Counted from the first letter of the stretch, positions 8,451-17,574 are shown. The stretch is 64,000 nt of DNA from Sulfuricurvum sp. (GCA_020721585.1 DYMK01000002.1:119257-183256), one strand, 5' to 3'. Made by a program: numbers and translations. Notes: a model not told the origin generated them from the letters alone.

Positions 8451-8573
8451 TCACCCCCCTTTTCCACCTGCTTTTTCGATGGTTGTTGTAGGTACAGGCT
8501 CAGTAGTAAAACTCCCTGCAAACAATGCGGTACTTGCGATCATCATCGCCAAAATTAACAGTGTGCGTTTCAT
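8451..8573 (-). CDS. Small secreted peptide, 40 residues
   Basis: The frame starts MKRTLLILAMMIASTALFAG, a compact signal peptide with an Ala-x-Ala-like cleavage site. A tail of about 20 residues rich in Thr, Pro, Gly and Lys follows, ending KAGGKGG. An AGAGGTG ribosome site lies about 7 bases before the ATG. It is downstream of the glycine-zipper gene on the same strand, 48 bases away. Function is unknown. The match of start, ribosome site and signal peptide makes it likely real although very short. Confidence 0.6.
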   Translation of the reverse strand: MKRTLLILAMMIASTALFAGSFTTEPVPTTTIEKAGGKGG

Positions 8574-8584
8574 GGATAACACCT

Positions 8585-8606
8585 CTTTCATCTTTAAAGA
8601 TGAAAG
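8585..8606. promoter_or_regulatory. Perfect 22-bp palindrome before the small peptide gene
   Basis: CTTTCATCTTTAAAGATGAAAG is fully self-complementary. It lies between the stop of the glycine-zipper gene and the start of the 40-residue peptide gene, overlapping the edge of its ribosome site. It could be an operator or an RNA hairpin that tunes translation. Confidence 0.45.
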
Positions 8607-8621
8607 CCATTGTAGCTGATT

Positions 8622-9110
8622 TTAATAACTATAGGTTACTGTGACTGGAATTTGGGTCAAAGGTTGATCGCTTTGGACTTGAATCTCTTTGCCATTAAGG
8701 TGGGCTGTATTGGTATAGCCTGCGATGACTTTCGTTCCTTGCGCCGTTGTGTTACATTTTACCGCTTGCGCTGTTGGAGCATTACCATAATTGCTTGCGG
8801 CTGTTTTTCCTGCCATTGCTCCCAATAACGCTCCTCCGATGGTTGCGACCGTTTTACCCCGTCCACTTCCTACTTGTGTCCCCAATAATCCACCGATGGC
8901 ACCACCAGCGAGTGTTCCAATGGTATCTTTACCAATACCACCTACGGTTCCGGTAGAAGAAGGTTGCGCTACTCCATCAACACACGGTTGAGCTTCCCCA
9001 TAAACAGGGGTCGATTTGATGACTTTGAGGTATTGCGTTGTGGTAACACTCTCAGCCGATAGAATGCTACTTGCCAATAGGGCTACCGCGATTAAGGTAC
9101 TTTTTTTCAT
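8622..9110 (-). CDS. Glycine-zipper envelope protein
   Basis: A 162-residue protein with a signal peptide MKKSTLIAVALLASSILSAE. The central block, about residues 50-100, is a glycine zipper of the Rick_17kDa/Gly-zipper 2TM type (GTLAGGAIGGLLGTQVG, then GGALLGAMAGKTA). Such proteins span or line the outer membrane and often support envelope integrity. The ATG at 9110 is chosen over the in-frame one at 9125 because GGAG lies at the correct distance. There is no lipobox cysteine. The exact role is unknown. Confidence 0.8.
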   Translation of the reverse strand: MKKSTLIAVALLASSILSAESVTTTQYLKVIKSTPVYGEAQPCVDGVAQPSSTGTVGGIGKDTIGTLAGGAIGGLLGTQVGSGRGKTVATIGGALLGAMAGKTAASNYGNAPTAQAVKCNTTAQGTKVIAGYTNTAHLNGKEIQVQSDQPLTQIPVTVTYSY

Positions 9111-9160
9111 GTTATACAACTCCATTTTTTACAAAGATAACAATGATTATAACCCATTTT

Positions 9161-9784
9161 TTATAATGGCAAGGGGTAAATCAACGCATTAATTTTTTCG
9201 TACAAGTCCAGTATCTCCCCTTTTTTCTCGAAAAAACTGTTTTTATTGGCGATGAGATGGGTGGTGGATTCCATGATGGTCTCAACCACTTCAAGACCAT
9301 TTTGTTTCATGGTACTCCCTGTTTCGACCACATCGACGATCATATCGGCTAATCCCACCAAAGGAGCCAATTCAATGGAACCATACAGCTTGATAATGTC
9401 CGCCGCCACGGCACGCTCGGCAAAATAGCGTTGGGTGATATTGATCATTTTGGTTGCGACTTTGATCTCACTTTTGGTGAAATCGGGTTTCTCCCCCGCG
9501 CGCATCCCAATGGCGATACGGCATCTCCCTTTTTGGAGATCCAACAGACGGATCACATCCAACCCCTGCTCTTCGAGCGTATCGAGTCCCACCACCCCAA
9601 TATCGGCAGCTTGGTGATAGACGTAGGTCGCCACATCTTGGTTACGCACCAACAAAAATTTAAAATTTTCGGTTTGTAAAATCAGTTTTCGATCATCAAA
9701 TCGAAATTCACTCCCAAAAATCGTCTCGAAAATTTCAAGCGTCTCTTCGGCAATACGTCCTTTGGGTAATGCAATACTTAACAT
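9161..9784 (-). CDS. hisG: ATP phosphoribosyltransferase, short form
   Basis: First enzyme of histidine synthesis, joining ATP and PRPP. At 207 residues it is the short HisG form, which needs the regulatory HisZ subunit; no hisZ is present in this window. Visible signatures are IALPKGRIAEETLEIFE at the N-terminus, ADIGVVGLDTLEE, and the PRPP-loop region VDVVETGSTMKQNGLEV. Its start overlaps the end of coaX by 7 bases, so the two are translationally coupled. Confidence 0.95.
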   Translation of the reverse strand: MLSIALPKGRIAEETLEIFETIFGSEFRFDDRKLILQTENFKFLLVRNQDVATYVYHQAADIGVVGLDTLEEQGLDVIRLLDLQKGRCRIAIGMRAGEKPDFTKSEIKVATKMINITQRYFAERAVAADIIKLYGSIELAPLVGLADMIVDVVETGSTMKQNGLEVVETIMESTTHLIANKNSFFEKKGEILDLYEKINALIYPLPL

Positions 9785-10401
9785 AGCGAACCTTTTTCCA
9801 GTAACTTTTTCATCCCCTTAAAGACCAACATCTCATCGACGTACGCACCCTTTAAAAAATGTTTAAAGAGGTGTGCATCACCACCGCTGAGATAAATGGT
9901 TTGCCCATACCCCTCAATCAGCGCGATTAATGGGGCTAAAAATCCAAGGGTAATGGCATCGGGGGTATTTTTCGCCATTATAGTCAAATCCACCTCAAAG
10001 TTAAATGACACAGCCAGTGCTGGTGAGAGTCGACCATACGCCTCTTGCGCTGCTTTAAGCCCCAAGGAGATAAATCCCCCCAGATACTCCCCCCCCTCCA
10101 TCCGATCCACCGTGATGGCACTGCCTGCATCGACGATCACCCCGTTTTCGATTGCTTCACACACCATGATCCGATCCATCCCCATCGTGGGATAATAGCG
10201 ATTTTTATCCACCAAATCGGCGATAGTGTGCCAGTTTGGTAATGATGTGAGGATTGGAGATAGTGCGTGATTGACATTACTGTACCATACCTCTTGGGTG
10301 AATGTGTTCGGATGAAAATCGGCTATGAGGTGTTTGTGACGCACTCCCTCAATGAGAAGATCAATGGTCGTATTGCCGATGTCGGCGAGGATAGGGGTCA
10401 T
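9778..10401 (-). CDS. coaX: Type III pantothenate kinase
   Basis: Phosphorylates pantothenate, the first step of coenzyme A synthesis. The 207-residue protein carries the ASKHA phosphate motif DIGNTTIDLL at the N-terminus, GMDRIMVCEA, the substrate loop VDAGSAITVD with its catalytic-region Asp, and GGFISLGLKAAQEA. It is a little shorter than typical (about 250) but similar to other Campylobacterota CoaX proteins. It is the upstream partner of hisG. Confidence 0.93.
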   Translation of the reverse strand: MTPILADIGNTTIDLLIEGVRHKHLIADFHPNTFTQEVWYSNVNHALSPILTSLPNWHTIADLVDKNRYYPTMGMDRIMVCEAIENGVIVDAGSAITVDRMEGGEYLGGFISLGLKAAQEAYGRLSPALAVSFNFEVDLTIMAKNTPDAITLGFLAPLIALIEGYGQTIYLSGGDAHLFKHFLKGAYVDEMLVFKGMKKLLEKGSLC

Positions 10402-10433
10402 AACATTCTTTTAAATGTGGAAATAATTAGAGG

Positions 10434-11141
10434 TCACTTAATAAACTCTTCTATTGTATTAAAAAACTTATTTAAACTAGGGACTTCTTCTCTAACATGA
10501 AGATATAAATTTTCATAGTCTAAATTTTCTATTGTTCGTGTTGTTTGATTGTCTTTTTTTCTATACGCTAACCTAACTAGTTGATAAATTTCATTTAGTT
10601 TCATTGCTGGTTCTGGAAAATATTGTTCAAATTTTTTGATATTATTTAAATCAACACAGTTATTTTTTATATATTCTAATGTCAAGATAGGACTGATTTT
10701 TGTGTAATGATTGGTTTCTGCTATAAACCATGTTTCAATCTCCATTGTAGCAAAAATAAATGTTGTATTAGCAATATTGCGTTCTGACAATATTTTTTTA
10801 TTTATTGCGATTGCCTGCTCTTTGTCTTCATAAGTAAAAGTGGGATATAAATCTCTTATTCCTATAAATTGGCTATATCCTGCTTCTTTAAGCCCACGGT
10901 ATCTTTCCAACAAATCTGATAAAACTTGATTATCGGTACAAGAATTAAAAATCAATATTTCAAATTTCGTTTCATCTGTTGATGAAATTATTTCTCTAAT
11001 TATTGGACACTCTTTTCTATTCACATTTTCATTAATAGTGATAGCAATACTTTTTTGATCAAAAAATTCTGCTAATAATTTCAAAATAAATTTAGATTCA
11101 GTATAACCCTCAACGAAAATTGCTAATTTTTTTAAAGACAA
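10434..11141 (-). CDS. TOPRIM-like protein paired with AAA ATPase (candidate defence effector)
   Basis: A 235-residue protein. The N-terminus LKKLAIFVEGYTESKFILK has the Val-Glu-Gly-x-Thr-Glu pattern seen in OLD-type, DUF4276 and DUF4435 TOPRIM nucleases. Further acidic positions sit in FIGIRDLYP (about residue 125) and FATMEIETWFIAE (about residue 160). The start is taken as TTG at 11141: a GGAAG ribosome site directly follows the stop of the upstream ATPase gene and fits this start, while the in-frame ATG at 11192 would overlap it by 41 bases. Strongly AT-rich. The pairing with an AAA ATPase recalls PARIS and OLD-like systems. Nuclease activity is inferred, not shown. Confidence 0.6.
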   Translation of the reverse strand: MSLKKLAIFVEGYTESKFILKLLAEFFDQKSIAITINENVNRKECPIIREIISSTDETKFEILIFNSCTDNQVLSDLLERYRGLKEAGYSQFIGIRDLYPTFTYEDKEQAIAINKKILSERNIANTTFIFATMEIETWFIAETNHYTKISPILTLEYIKNNCVDLNNIKKFEQYFPEPAMKLNEIYQLVRLAYRKKDNQTTRTIENLDYENLYLHVREEVPSLNKFFNTIEEFIK

Positions 11142-11151
11142 AACAACTTCC

Positions 11152-12321
11152 TTATTTCGATTCTTTATAGTATTCACCAGAAAAAAAGTCAAAATTATTT
11201 AATCCATATTTTTTGAATTTACTAAATAATTTTTCACTGTTTTTTTGACTATAAAAATTAATTTTGTTATTTTCTTTGTCAATAATTAACCAATATTCTA
11301 AATCGATTATGTTCATCACAAATCTATCGTTAGTTGTCATAATTAATTGAATGTGATTTTCAAAAAGTTTTGCTTTTTCAATGACATATTTAATCAATTT
11401 TGTTGATCTTTCATAATCCAATCCCTCACCAATATCATCAATAAGAATACAAGGAGAAGAAGAGTCGCTATATTCTAAATAGCTCATTTGAATGATTAAT
11501 GATAAAACCCTAAACATCCCTTGAGAGATTTCTCCTTGAAATATTTTATCATCTACCCCATTTTCTTTTATATATAATAAAGAGGGGAGAGGTAAAGATG
11601 AATTTTTAAAGATTTCTTTAAACTCAGTTTCTGTGGTAGTTCCTATCTCAGTTAGATTGTAACCAATACTATTAATATCATTAAGAATATTTTTCTTGAA
11701 ACTATCTGCATCTTTTTTTAATCCATCTTCATATTTTAACACCACTGCATCATCATCTTTAGAAATTTGATTAAAAAAATTATCATCTAAATCTAACATT
11801 TTAGGAGACATGATAGAGTCTCTTCCTAATTTACTACCAAATTTATATAAATAAACATTTTTCGCCCAAGAAAAAATTTTTTCCATTGCGGGATGTTGTT
11901 TTTTATCTCTTTTTGTATTTAAAATTAATTTATTACTTTCTATTTCAAAATCAATTTTTTGATCTTTTAGTGATTCATAAGTGATTTGACCTTTACCTTC
12001 ATTATCTCTTGTAAAATAAATATTGCCATCAATTTTTAACTCTTCTTTTTCGATTTTATTCTCAAGAAATTTTAGTTCATAAAGAAATTTTTTACTTTCA
12101 TCTGTCAATTCTATAATCCAATGGTATTCAAAGCCATTTTTTAACGATTTATCCCCATCAAACATTATTTCTGATAAATCATAAATAGAGAATAACAGCC
12201 TCGTTTTTCCAGAAGCATTTTTACCTGTAATTAAATTTATTTTTTCTAATTTACATTCTTCAAGTTTCCAACCATATCCATTGATTGGTTTTTTTGAAAA
12301 TGTAATTTTTTCTATATACAT
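11152..12321 (-). CDS. AAA/ABC-type ATPase of a two-gene accessory module
   Basis: A 389-residue protein starting MYIEKITFSKKP, as many AAA_15/AAA_21 (RecF/OLD-like) ATPases do. Walker A is GKNASGKT near residue 37. A signature-like QGEISQGMFRVLSL near 272-285 precedes Walker B CILIDDIGEGLDYERS near 300, and LIMTTNDRF forms the later switch. The ATG at 12321 is preferred because AAAAGGAAA lies just upstream. Composition is strongly AT-rich compared with coaX and the peptidase gene around it. It ends 10 bases before the TOPRIM-like gene, so the two form an operon. A role in phage or plasmid defence is inferred from architecture only. Confidence 0.75.
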   Translation of the reverse strand: MYIEKITFSKKPINGYGWKLEECKLEKINLITGKNASGKTRLLFSIYDLSEIMFDGDKSLKNGFEYHWIIELTDESKKFLYELKFLENKIEKEELKIDGNIYFTRDNEGKGQITYESLKDQKIDFEIESNKLILNTKRDKKQHPAMEKIFSWAKNVYLYKFGSKLGRDSIMSPKMLDLDDNFFNQISKDDDAVVLKYEDGLKKDADSFKKNILNDINSIGYNLTEIGTTTETEFKEIFKNSSLPLPSLLYIKENGVDDKIFQGEISQGMFRVLSLIIQMSYLEYSDSSSPCILIDDIGEGLDYERSTKLIKYVIEKAKLFENHIQLIMTTNDRFVMNIIDLEYWLIIDKENNKINFYSQKNSEKLFSKFKKYGLNNFDFFSGEYYKESK

Positions 12322-12424
12322 AATATTTCCTTTTAACATAAATAACTAAAATATTTATCCATAGAGTAACAAATTTTTAGTTAAAAACTAAACTAAATTG
12401 TACTTTTATAAAAATTAAACCCAT

Positions 12425-13462
12425 TTACGTTTCTACACACCACGCTCCCTCTTGATAGACCACCTCATCATCGAGCATAAACGTATTCGTATCGACAAAC
12501 ACATCAACATGGTATTTCCCATCCCGTCGTCTAAATCCGGGTTTGCCGTAAATGCCGTGCTTGGCTCCCAGTGAGAGATGGACACCTGCCATCCGTTCGT
12601 AGGTGCCGGTGTCGGCGACGGTACGCTCTTTGGTAAAGGCGCGGTTAAGACCCAATCCCAGTTCGCGCACCCATACCGTCCCCTCATCGCGTCGGATTGA
12701 TTCTAAGATGATGTCAAATTCTGGCGTAGAATTTTCGGTGTCAATCACTTGCCCCTCGTGGATAATCATGATGATGGGAATGGGGGGGACATTAAGCTTG
12801 TAATTCACATCCCCAAACCCAAAAATCGCCGCACGACCGTGGACAGCACGTAATTCTTGCGCTTCGGTAAAGACTTCCCCTAGCGGAAATTGTCCCCCCG
12901 TATTGGGCATTTCGCGGTAATCTCCAATGTTGAGTTTTGCCGATTCAAAGGGGGAATCGTAGTAGAGTGTCCCTCCGCTGTTATGGACTTTTCCACACTG
13001 TGCCACGTCAATTTTGGCTTTAAGGGCGCGTCCTACGCCGCGATAATAGTCTTTGTCGTACGCCAATGAATCGACAAAGGCATCCGCTTCGTCCTCACTC
13101 ATGCGCCCTAAATGGGGATGTTCGATCACTTTGAGCTTGAGTTTAAACAGCTCTACGCGTAGACGAAACGCATCCATCCGAAAACTGGTCGATTGGATCA
13201 ATACCACCAAATCACAAGGGTCAAGGGCTTGCAGTTGTTGACGGGTCATTTCAGGGGGTTGTGTGTGAAAATCGATACACGTTGCGTGAGGTAATGCCCG
13301 TTGATAGGCGTGAGTTAGAATAGTCGAGATACGGCAGTGGGTATCGTACACCACCATAGCACGCTCGCGTGAAGTGTGTTCAAAGGCTAATGTGAGTAGA
13401 TCATTAAGATGATGCTGGGCAGTGGTAATAAGCATTTCGTTCGTTTGGTGGCGATTGTCCAT
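12425..13462 (-). CDS. M29-like aminopeptidase family protein
   Basis: A 345-residue protein. The C-terminal half shows the layout of M29 (thermophilic aminopeptidase) metallo-enzymes: NTGGQFPLGEVFTE, RELGLGLNRAF, GVHLSLG, and HVDVFVD near residue 320, which supply the usual Glu, His and Asp metal ligands. The N-terminal half has the family's less conserved Rossmann-like region (PCDLVVLIQS). Its substrate is unknown. Some relatives are ring-opening dioxygenases, so peptidase activity is only the default guess. It is followed by the DUF4349 lipoprotein gene in the opposite reading order (that gene lies upstream on the same strand). Confidence 0.72.
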   Translation of the reverse strand: MDNRHQTNEMLITTAQHHLNDLLTLAFEHTSRERAMVVYDTHCRISTILTHAYQRALPHATCIDFHTQPPEMTRQQLQALDPCDLVVLIQSTSFRMDAFRLRVELFKLKLKVIEHPHLGRMSEDEADAFVDSLAYDKDYYRGVGRALKAKIDVAQCGKVHNSGGTLYYDSPFESAKLNIGDYREMPNTGGQFPLGEVFTEAQELRAVHGRAAIFGFGDVNYKLNVPPIPIIMIIHEGQVIDTENSTPEFDIILESIRRDEGTVWVRELGLGLNRAFTKERTVADTGTYERMAGVHLSLGAKHGIYGKPGFRRRDGKYHVDVFVDTNTFMLDDEVVYQEGAWCVET

Positions 13463-13490
13463 TAAGATTTCCTTTTGTTTTTTTTTGTCA

Positions 13491-14306
13491 TCAGAGTACT
13501 TTTTTCTCCCTTTTAAACACGCTCCATCCCTTACGACCCAACCACACCACTAGTCCAAAGGGAAGTACGAAAGCAATGGTGGCAATAAGGGCTGAAATCC
13601 CCGCAGCAAGGGTTGATTTAAAGGCACTAAGGGTATGTTGGATCGGTGCATAAAACGAGCGATTGGTCTCTGAGACGATGAGAATGTTGAGAATTTCGGT
13701 TTTGACCCGCAGTTCCAAATGGGTTTTTTCCCCTGAGAGCGACTCAATGTCGCTTTGCACTTGTGCGAGTTGTTGGTTGATTTTGATCAGGGAATCAATA
13801 TCGACATTGGGGCGTTTGAGCAACGCTTCTAAGCTATCGCGATAGGTCTGGAGCATGGAGAGTTTTTTGGTGGCATCGCTGATGGGAAGGGCTAAATCTT
13901 CACCACTGATGCTATGATTGACCACCTCCCCTTGTGCGCTGAGTGCTTTGATGATGGCATCGATTTTCGCGGGTTTGGCACGCAGCTTTAATGACCCTTG
14001 GTACGATTCACCCGTATCCACGTTGGATTCTAAAATGGCACACTCACCGTTTTTGCACAGCGATTGTGCCTTCGTGTACAGCACCGCTACGTCTGATTCA
14101 GGGACATCCAAATGAAGGGTATGCTCGTAAGCAATCATAGCAGGAGTGGTCGTAGTAGAAGCCTCTGGCATACTAGAGGGTGCGGTGGAATCTTCTGCAC
14201 TCACCGCTTTCATCATACTCGTAGGTGCCATGGCGGAGTCCTTAGCGGATTGCGAACATCCCACCAACCAAAAAAGGGTCAAAAGGGTTACCAAAAATTT
14301 CATCAT
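13491..14306 (-). CDS. DUF4349 lipoprotein
   Basis: A 271-residue protein with signal peptide and lipobox LVGC, so it is probably anchored to a membrane by its lipid. A Ser/Thr-rich linker covers residues 20-60. A DUF4349 domain follows (AYEHTLHLDVPE, a region with Cys at CKNGEC, SYQGSLKLRAKPAKID). A helical segment with coiled-coil character spans about 140-200 (SLIKINQQLAQVQSDIESL), with one transmembrane helix near 235-255 and a basic tail. Function is unknown; relatives sit in many cell envelopes. Confidence 0.8.
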   Translation of the reverse strand: MMKFLVTLLTLFWLVGCSQSAKDSAMAPTSMMKAVSAEDSTAPSSMPEASTTTTPAMIAYEHTLHLDVPESDVAVLYTKAQSLCKNGECAILESNVDTGESYQGSLKLRAKPAKIDAIIKALSAQGEVVNHSISGEDLALPISDATKKLSMLQTYRDSLEALLKRPNVDIDSLIKINQQLAQVQSDIESLSGEKTHLELRVKTEILNILIVSETNRSFYAPIQHTLSAFKSTLAAGISALIATIAFVLPFGLVVWLGRKGWSVFKREKKVL

Positions 14307-14390
14307 CGTCGTATCTCTCCCGCAATTTTTGGTATTCTCCCATAAAGGGACTTACAGTGGGATGAGGCGAAAAAAAAAGAGAAATAACCG

Positions 14391-14396
14391 TATAAT
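14391..14396 (+). promoter_or_regulatory. -10 box of the 731-residue TPR gene
   Basis: Perfect TATAAT 29 bases before the ATG at 14426, with GGGAGA as ribosome site between them. Confidence 0.45.
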
Positions 14397-14425
14397 AAAA
14401 CCACTAAAAAGGGTGGGAGAAAACA

Positions 14426-16621
14426 ATGCAATGGGGTTTTAAAATAGCGTTAGGAATGTGTTTGTTGGGGGTCGATGCGCTGGCGTGTTCGGATAATGGC
14501 TTTGTCAACTACGTCAAAGATGAGTCGTACGATTTTTTTGATGCCAGTTTGGTAGGATTGGAAAAAGATTCCCCGTTGTACTATCTCTCCACCGATTTTT
14601 TTCAAAGCACCTCGTATAATGATCGCAGTGCCTATTATGAAGAGCAAAAGAAAAAAATCAATATTGCGGAGTGGTATGGCTATTGCAATCATGCCCTCAC
14701 CCAAAAAGAGTTGGAAAAACTCTTTTATACCAGTTATTCGTACGAAGCAGATTTGAGTGCGATGACCCCCATTGTGATCTATCGTCAATCGTTTAAAAGC
14801 CGTCTAAAAAACGGCGCTTTCGAGGGGTATTTGAGCTATCTCTCTGACCAAATGCGCTACACCTACACCCATGGATACGCAAAAACCACCGAGGGTGCCA
14901 AAGAGTTTAACCGTATCGTCGCCGAGGGGAAACGGTTAATGGAGCAAACCTCCGATCCTATGTTAAAACTGCGTTATTTGTATTTGGTCGTTCGATTTGA
15001 CTATTATGGGGGGAACTATGCCAAAGTGGTGGAGTATTGTACCCAGTATAAAAATCTTATCCATTCTCCCCACCCTTCGGTGGCGCATGAGTGGATTGAT
15101 GCGTTTCATGCGGGAGCTTTGAACCATTTGGGCAAAGGGGTTCAAGCCAATGCGATGGCCGCTACGCTCTTGGACAACCAAACCAATCCCTATTTGGGCA
15201 TTTACGATTTTCGGATTAAAAACGATGCCCAATGGCAGGGATTGCTCAAAAGTGCCAAAACCAACGAGGACAAAGCGCGCTATTTTTTCCTACGCGCACA
15301 ACAATGGAAAAATTCGCCGCTTCATGAACACCGCGAGATGGCAACCTTTGGTAGCCATTCCATTTGGTTTGAACGGCTGACGTATATGGTCTTACAGGAT
15401 TTGCACGCCAGTTATTATCGGGGAAAACACTCCCCCAAAGCGTTAAAAAGCTATCAACTCAAAAGAGACTATTTTGTCCAAACCCTCAAATCGTTACCCA
15501 ATCCCCCCTTTGTGGAGCAATACGCCCTCCTTTATCTCGATCTTTTGGAACAAAAACCCCTCAATGCAGAGGCATTTGAACGGCTCAAACACCAAAAAGC
15601 GACCCCAGCACAGCAAAAATTCATCCCCTTCTTAACCTACCTTAACCGTGTCAATGGTCTCAAAAATCAAGAAGAATTACCCAATCTCTATCACACCCTC
15701 TTTACCCTTACCCCCCAATTTTCCCCAACCATGAAAGATGCCCTTATCCATTACACAGGGGTCAAAGTGGGGACATTGTATCCCCCCAAAAGTATCCAAC
15801 GTACCATTTTTGCCACACTTACCCCCCAGTACGATGTGGATCGATGGGTGAGTGTCGATTACGATGGGATGGATCCTCTCGCATTGGAAAACTATTGGGT
15901 CAAAACACCCCTCTCTCCCCTCGAAAAACACATTTTTGACCGTTACCTTGATCTCAATAGTTCTGCACGCAGCCAGATTTTGGGGACATTGTTTATCAAA
16001 CACCACAACTATCCCAAAGCCATTGAGTACCTCCAAAAAACGTCCAAAGATCTCCTCACGGTCTCCGACTATAACCCTTTTAATGCGACCTTTGGGGGGT
16101 ACAATCGCAACGGTAAAACGGTACGGATGACCCAATTGAGCTACGCCAAAAAGATGCAAATTCTCTATGGGATGATTGCCAAAGATCCCCATAATCCCCA
16201 TCACCACTTTCTTTTGGCCACCGCGTTGTACAACCAGTCCTATTTTGGTAATTTTTCCCAAAGCAGTTATCTCTATCGCCCTCGATCCAACCCTTCATTA
16301 TCCGATATGGATACCACAGGAATTCAAAAAGAGTACGCACTGGCTTCCCACTACACCCAAGACCCTGAGCTTAAAGCCAAAATTGCCTACGGAGAGTTAA
16401 AACTTGCCTACCATAAAACCCTCTATCCCAACGAGGTGATTACCAAACTCAACAGCACCACTCTCTCATGGGAAGCCTCTGAAAAACTCCTCTCCACCGA
16501 CAGAGTCAAACGTTCCAAACCTTTTGCTCAACACGTACGTAGCTATAAAGCCACCTACCAAGGGACACAATACGGTCAACAAGCGATCAAAGCGTGTGCC
16601 ACCTTCAAAGCGTTTCGATGA
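14426..16621 (+). CDS. Large secreted helical-repeat (TPR-like) protein
   Basis: A 731-residue protein of unknown function. It begins with a signal peptide ending near DALAC. The mature part is almost wholly helical and shows TPR-like or Sel1-like pairs, for example MLKLRYLYLVVRFDYYGGNY, FIKHHNYPKAIEYLQK and HHHFLLATALYNQSYFGNF. It is rich in Tyr, His and Phe. It overlaps the next gene by ATGA, so the two are translationally coupled. The pairing of a helical scaffold with a glycosidase-like membrane protein suggests an envelope or polysaccharide role, which is inference. Confidence 0.7.
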   Translation: MQWGFKIALGMCLLGVDALACSDNGFVNYVKDESYDFFDASLVGLEKDSPLYYLSTDFFQSTSYNDRSAYYEEQKKKINIAEWYGYCNHALTQKELEKLFYTSYSYEADLSAMTPIVIYRQSFKSRLKNGAFEGYLSYLSDQMRYTYTHGYAKTTEGAKEFNRIVAEGKRLMEQTSDPMLKLRYLYLVVRFDYYGGNYAKVVEYCTQYKNLIHSPHPSVAHEWIDAFHAGALNHLGKGVQANAMAATLLDNQTNPYLGIYDFRIKNDAQWQGLLKSAKTNEDKARYFFLRAQQWKNSPLHEHREMATFGSHSIWFERLTYMVLQDLHASYYRGKHSPKALKSYQLKRDYFVQTLKSLPNPPFVEQYALLYLDLLEQKPLNAEAFERLKHQKATPAQQKFIPFLTYLNRVNGLKNQEELPNLYHTLFTLTPQFSPTMKDALIHYTGVKVGTLYPPKSIQRTIFATLTPQYDVDRWVSVDYDGMDPLALENYWVKTPLSPLEKHIFDRYLDLNSSARSQILGTLFIKHHNYPKAIEYLQKTSKDLLTVSDYNPFNATFGGYNRNGKTVRMTQLSYAKKMQILYGMIAKDPHNPHHHFLLATALYNQSYFGNFSQSSYLYRPRSNPSLSDMDTTGIQKEYALASHYTQDPELKAKIAYGELKLAYHKTLYPNEVITKLNSTTLSWEASEKLLSTDRVKRSKPFAQHVRSYKATYQGTQYGQQAIKACATFKAFR

Positions 16622-17574
16622 AAAAATGGCGTTTAGGGGTGGGAATTATCGTCCTCTTGGGTGTACTTGGAGCCTATTTTTATCGCCCAACTCCTACCCC
16701 AGAGGTGGGCTATTATTATTGGAAACACCATTTTTTCCTCACACGTCAACCTACCACCCCTTTGTATATTAAATGTCTGGATGTCGAGTTTGACCATAAT
16801 CTTTATCTCCATCCTACGGTGTTTGACTCCCCTCCTCCCCCTGATTTCATCCCTGTTATTTACCTCGAAAATCAGGTGTTTGACCACATACCACCTCCCC
16901 TTTTGGCACAACGATTGGGAGATGAATTGCGTGTGCTTCAACGGAAATATGGGTTTGATTACCACGAGATTCAACTCGATTGTGACTGGACAATGGGGAC
17001 GCGAAAGCATTATTTTGCCCTCATCCACGAACTCAAAAAGCAATTTCCGGTGAAATTTTCCGCCACGATTCGATTGCACCAAATCGCCGATTTTGACCAT
17101 ACGGGGGTTCCTCCCGTGGATCGTGGGGTGCTGATGTATTACAACATGAGCGATTTTAGTGACCCTGAGACGAAAAATGCCATTTTAGACTCCGGCGTAG
17201 CCCAAACCTACACCCGTAATTTTGACCGTTATCCCTTGGGACTTGATATTGCTTTACCCTTGTATTCCCAAGCGACCATTATCCGATTTGGCAGTGTTGT
17301 GGGATTGATAGAGGGGATAACCGCTCACGATGTCACACCCCACTTTATCCCCTTGGGCAATCACCGTTATCGTATCAATGCCACCCATTATTTCCATGGA
17401 CGACTCCTCTACTGCGATGATGTTGTCCGTATGGATGAGGTGACACCGGCGATGTTAACCCAAGCGTTGGAAGATCTCAAACATCTCAAAGGGGTGGAAA
17501 AAATCCTCTTTTTTCGGTGGGAAAATCGTACCCGTTATGGGGAAAAAAATTTGCAAAAGTTGGTGGAGGGGTGA
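16618..17574 (+). CDS. Membrane-anchored glycosidase-like protein (DUF3142-like)
   Basis: A 318-residue protein whose start ATG overlaps the stop of the preceding gene. There is one N-terminal membrane helix (GVGIIVLLGVLGAYFY), then a domain that reads like a TIM-barrel. Strand ends carry DVEFDH, YHEIQLDCDWT, KFSATIRLHQIADF, GVLMYYNMSDF and LDIALPLYS. This order resembles DUF3142/GH-like proteins, where the Asp pair in QLDCDW would sit at the active-site edge. Assignment is by pattern only. It probably works with the helical-repeat protein upstream. Confidence 0.55.
   Translation: MKKWRLGVGIIVLLGVLGAYFYRPTPTPEVGYYYWKHHFFLTRQPTTPLYIKCLDVEFDHNLYLHPTVFDSPPPPDFIPVIYLENQVFDHIPPPLLAQRLGDELRVLQRKYGFDYHEIQLDCDWTMGTRKHYFALIHELKKQFPVKFSATIRLHQIADFDHTGVPPVDRGVLMYYNMSDFSDPETKNAILDSGVAQTYTRNFDRYPLGLDIALPLYSQATIIRFGSVVGLIEGITAHDVTPHFIPLGNHRYRINATHYFHGRLLYCDDVVRMDEVTPAMLTQALEDLKHLKGVEKILFFRWENRTRYGEKNLQKLVEG

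Noticed and set aside
10434..12321. Firm assignment as a PARIS system
   Set aside because: The gene order and motifs are similar, but the second protein cannot be tied to DUF4435 by eye, so it is reported only as a candidate.
15677..16261. 194-codon minus-strand ORF
   Set aside because: Antisense to the 731-residue TPR protein; low-complexity shadow with no ribosome site.
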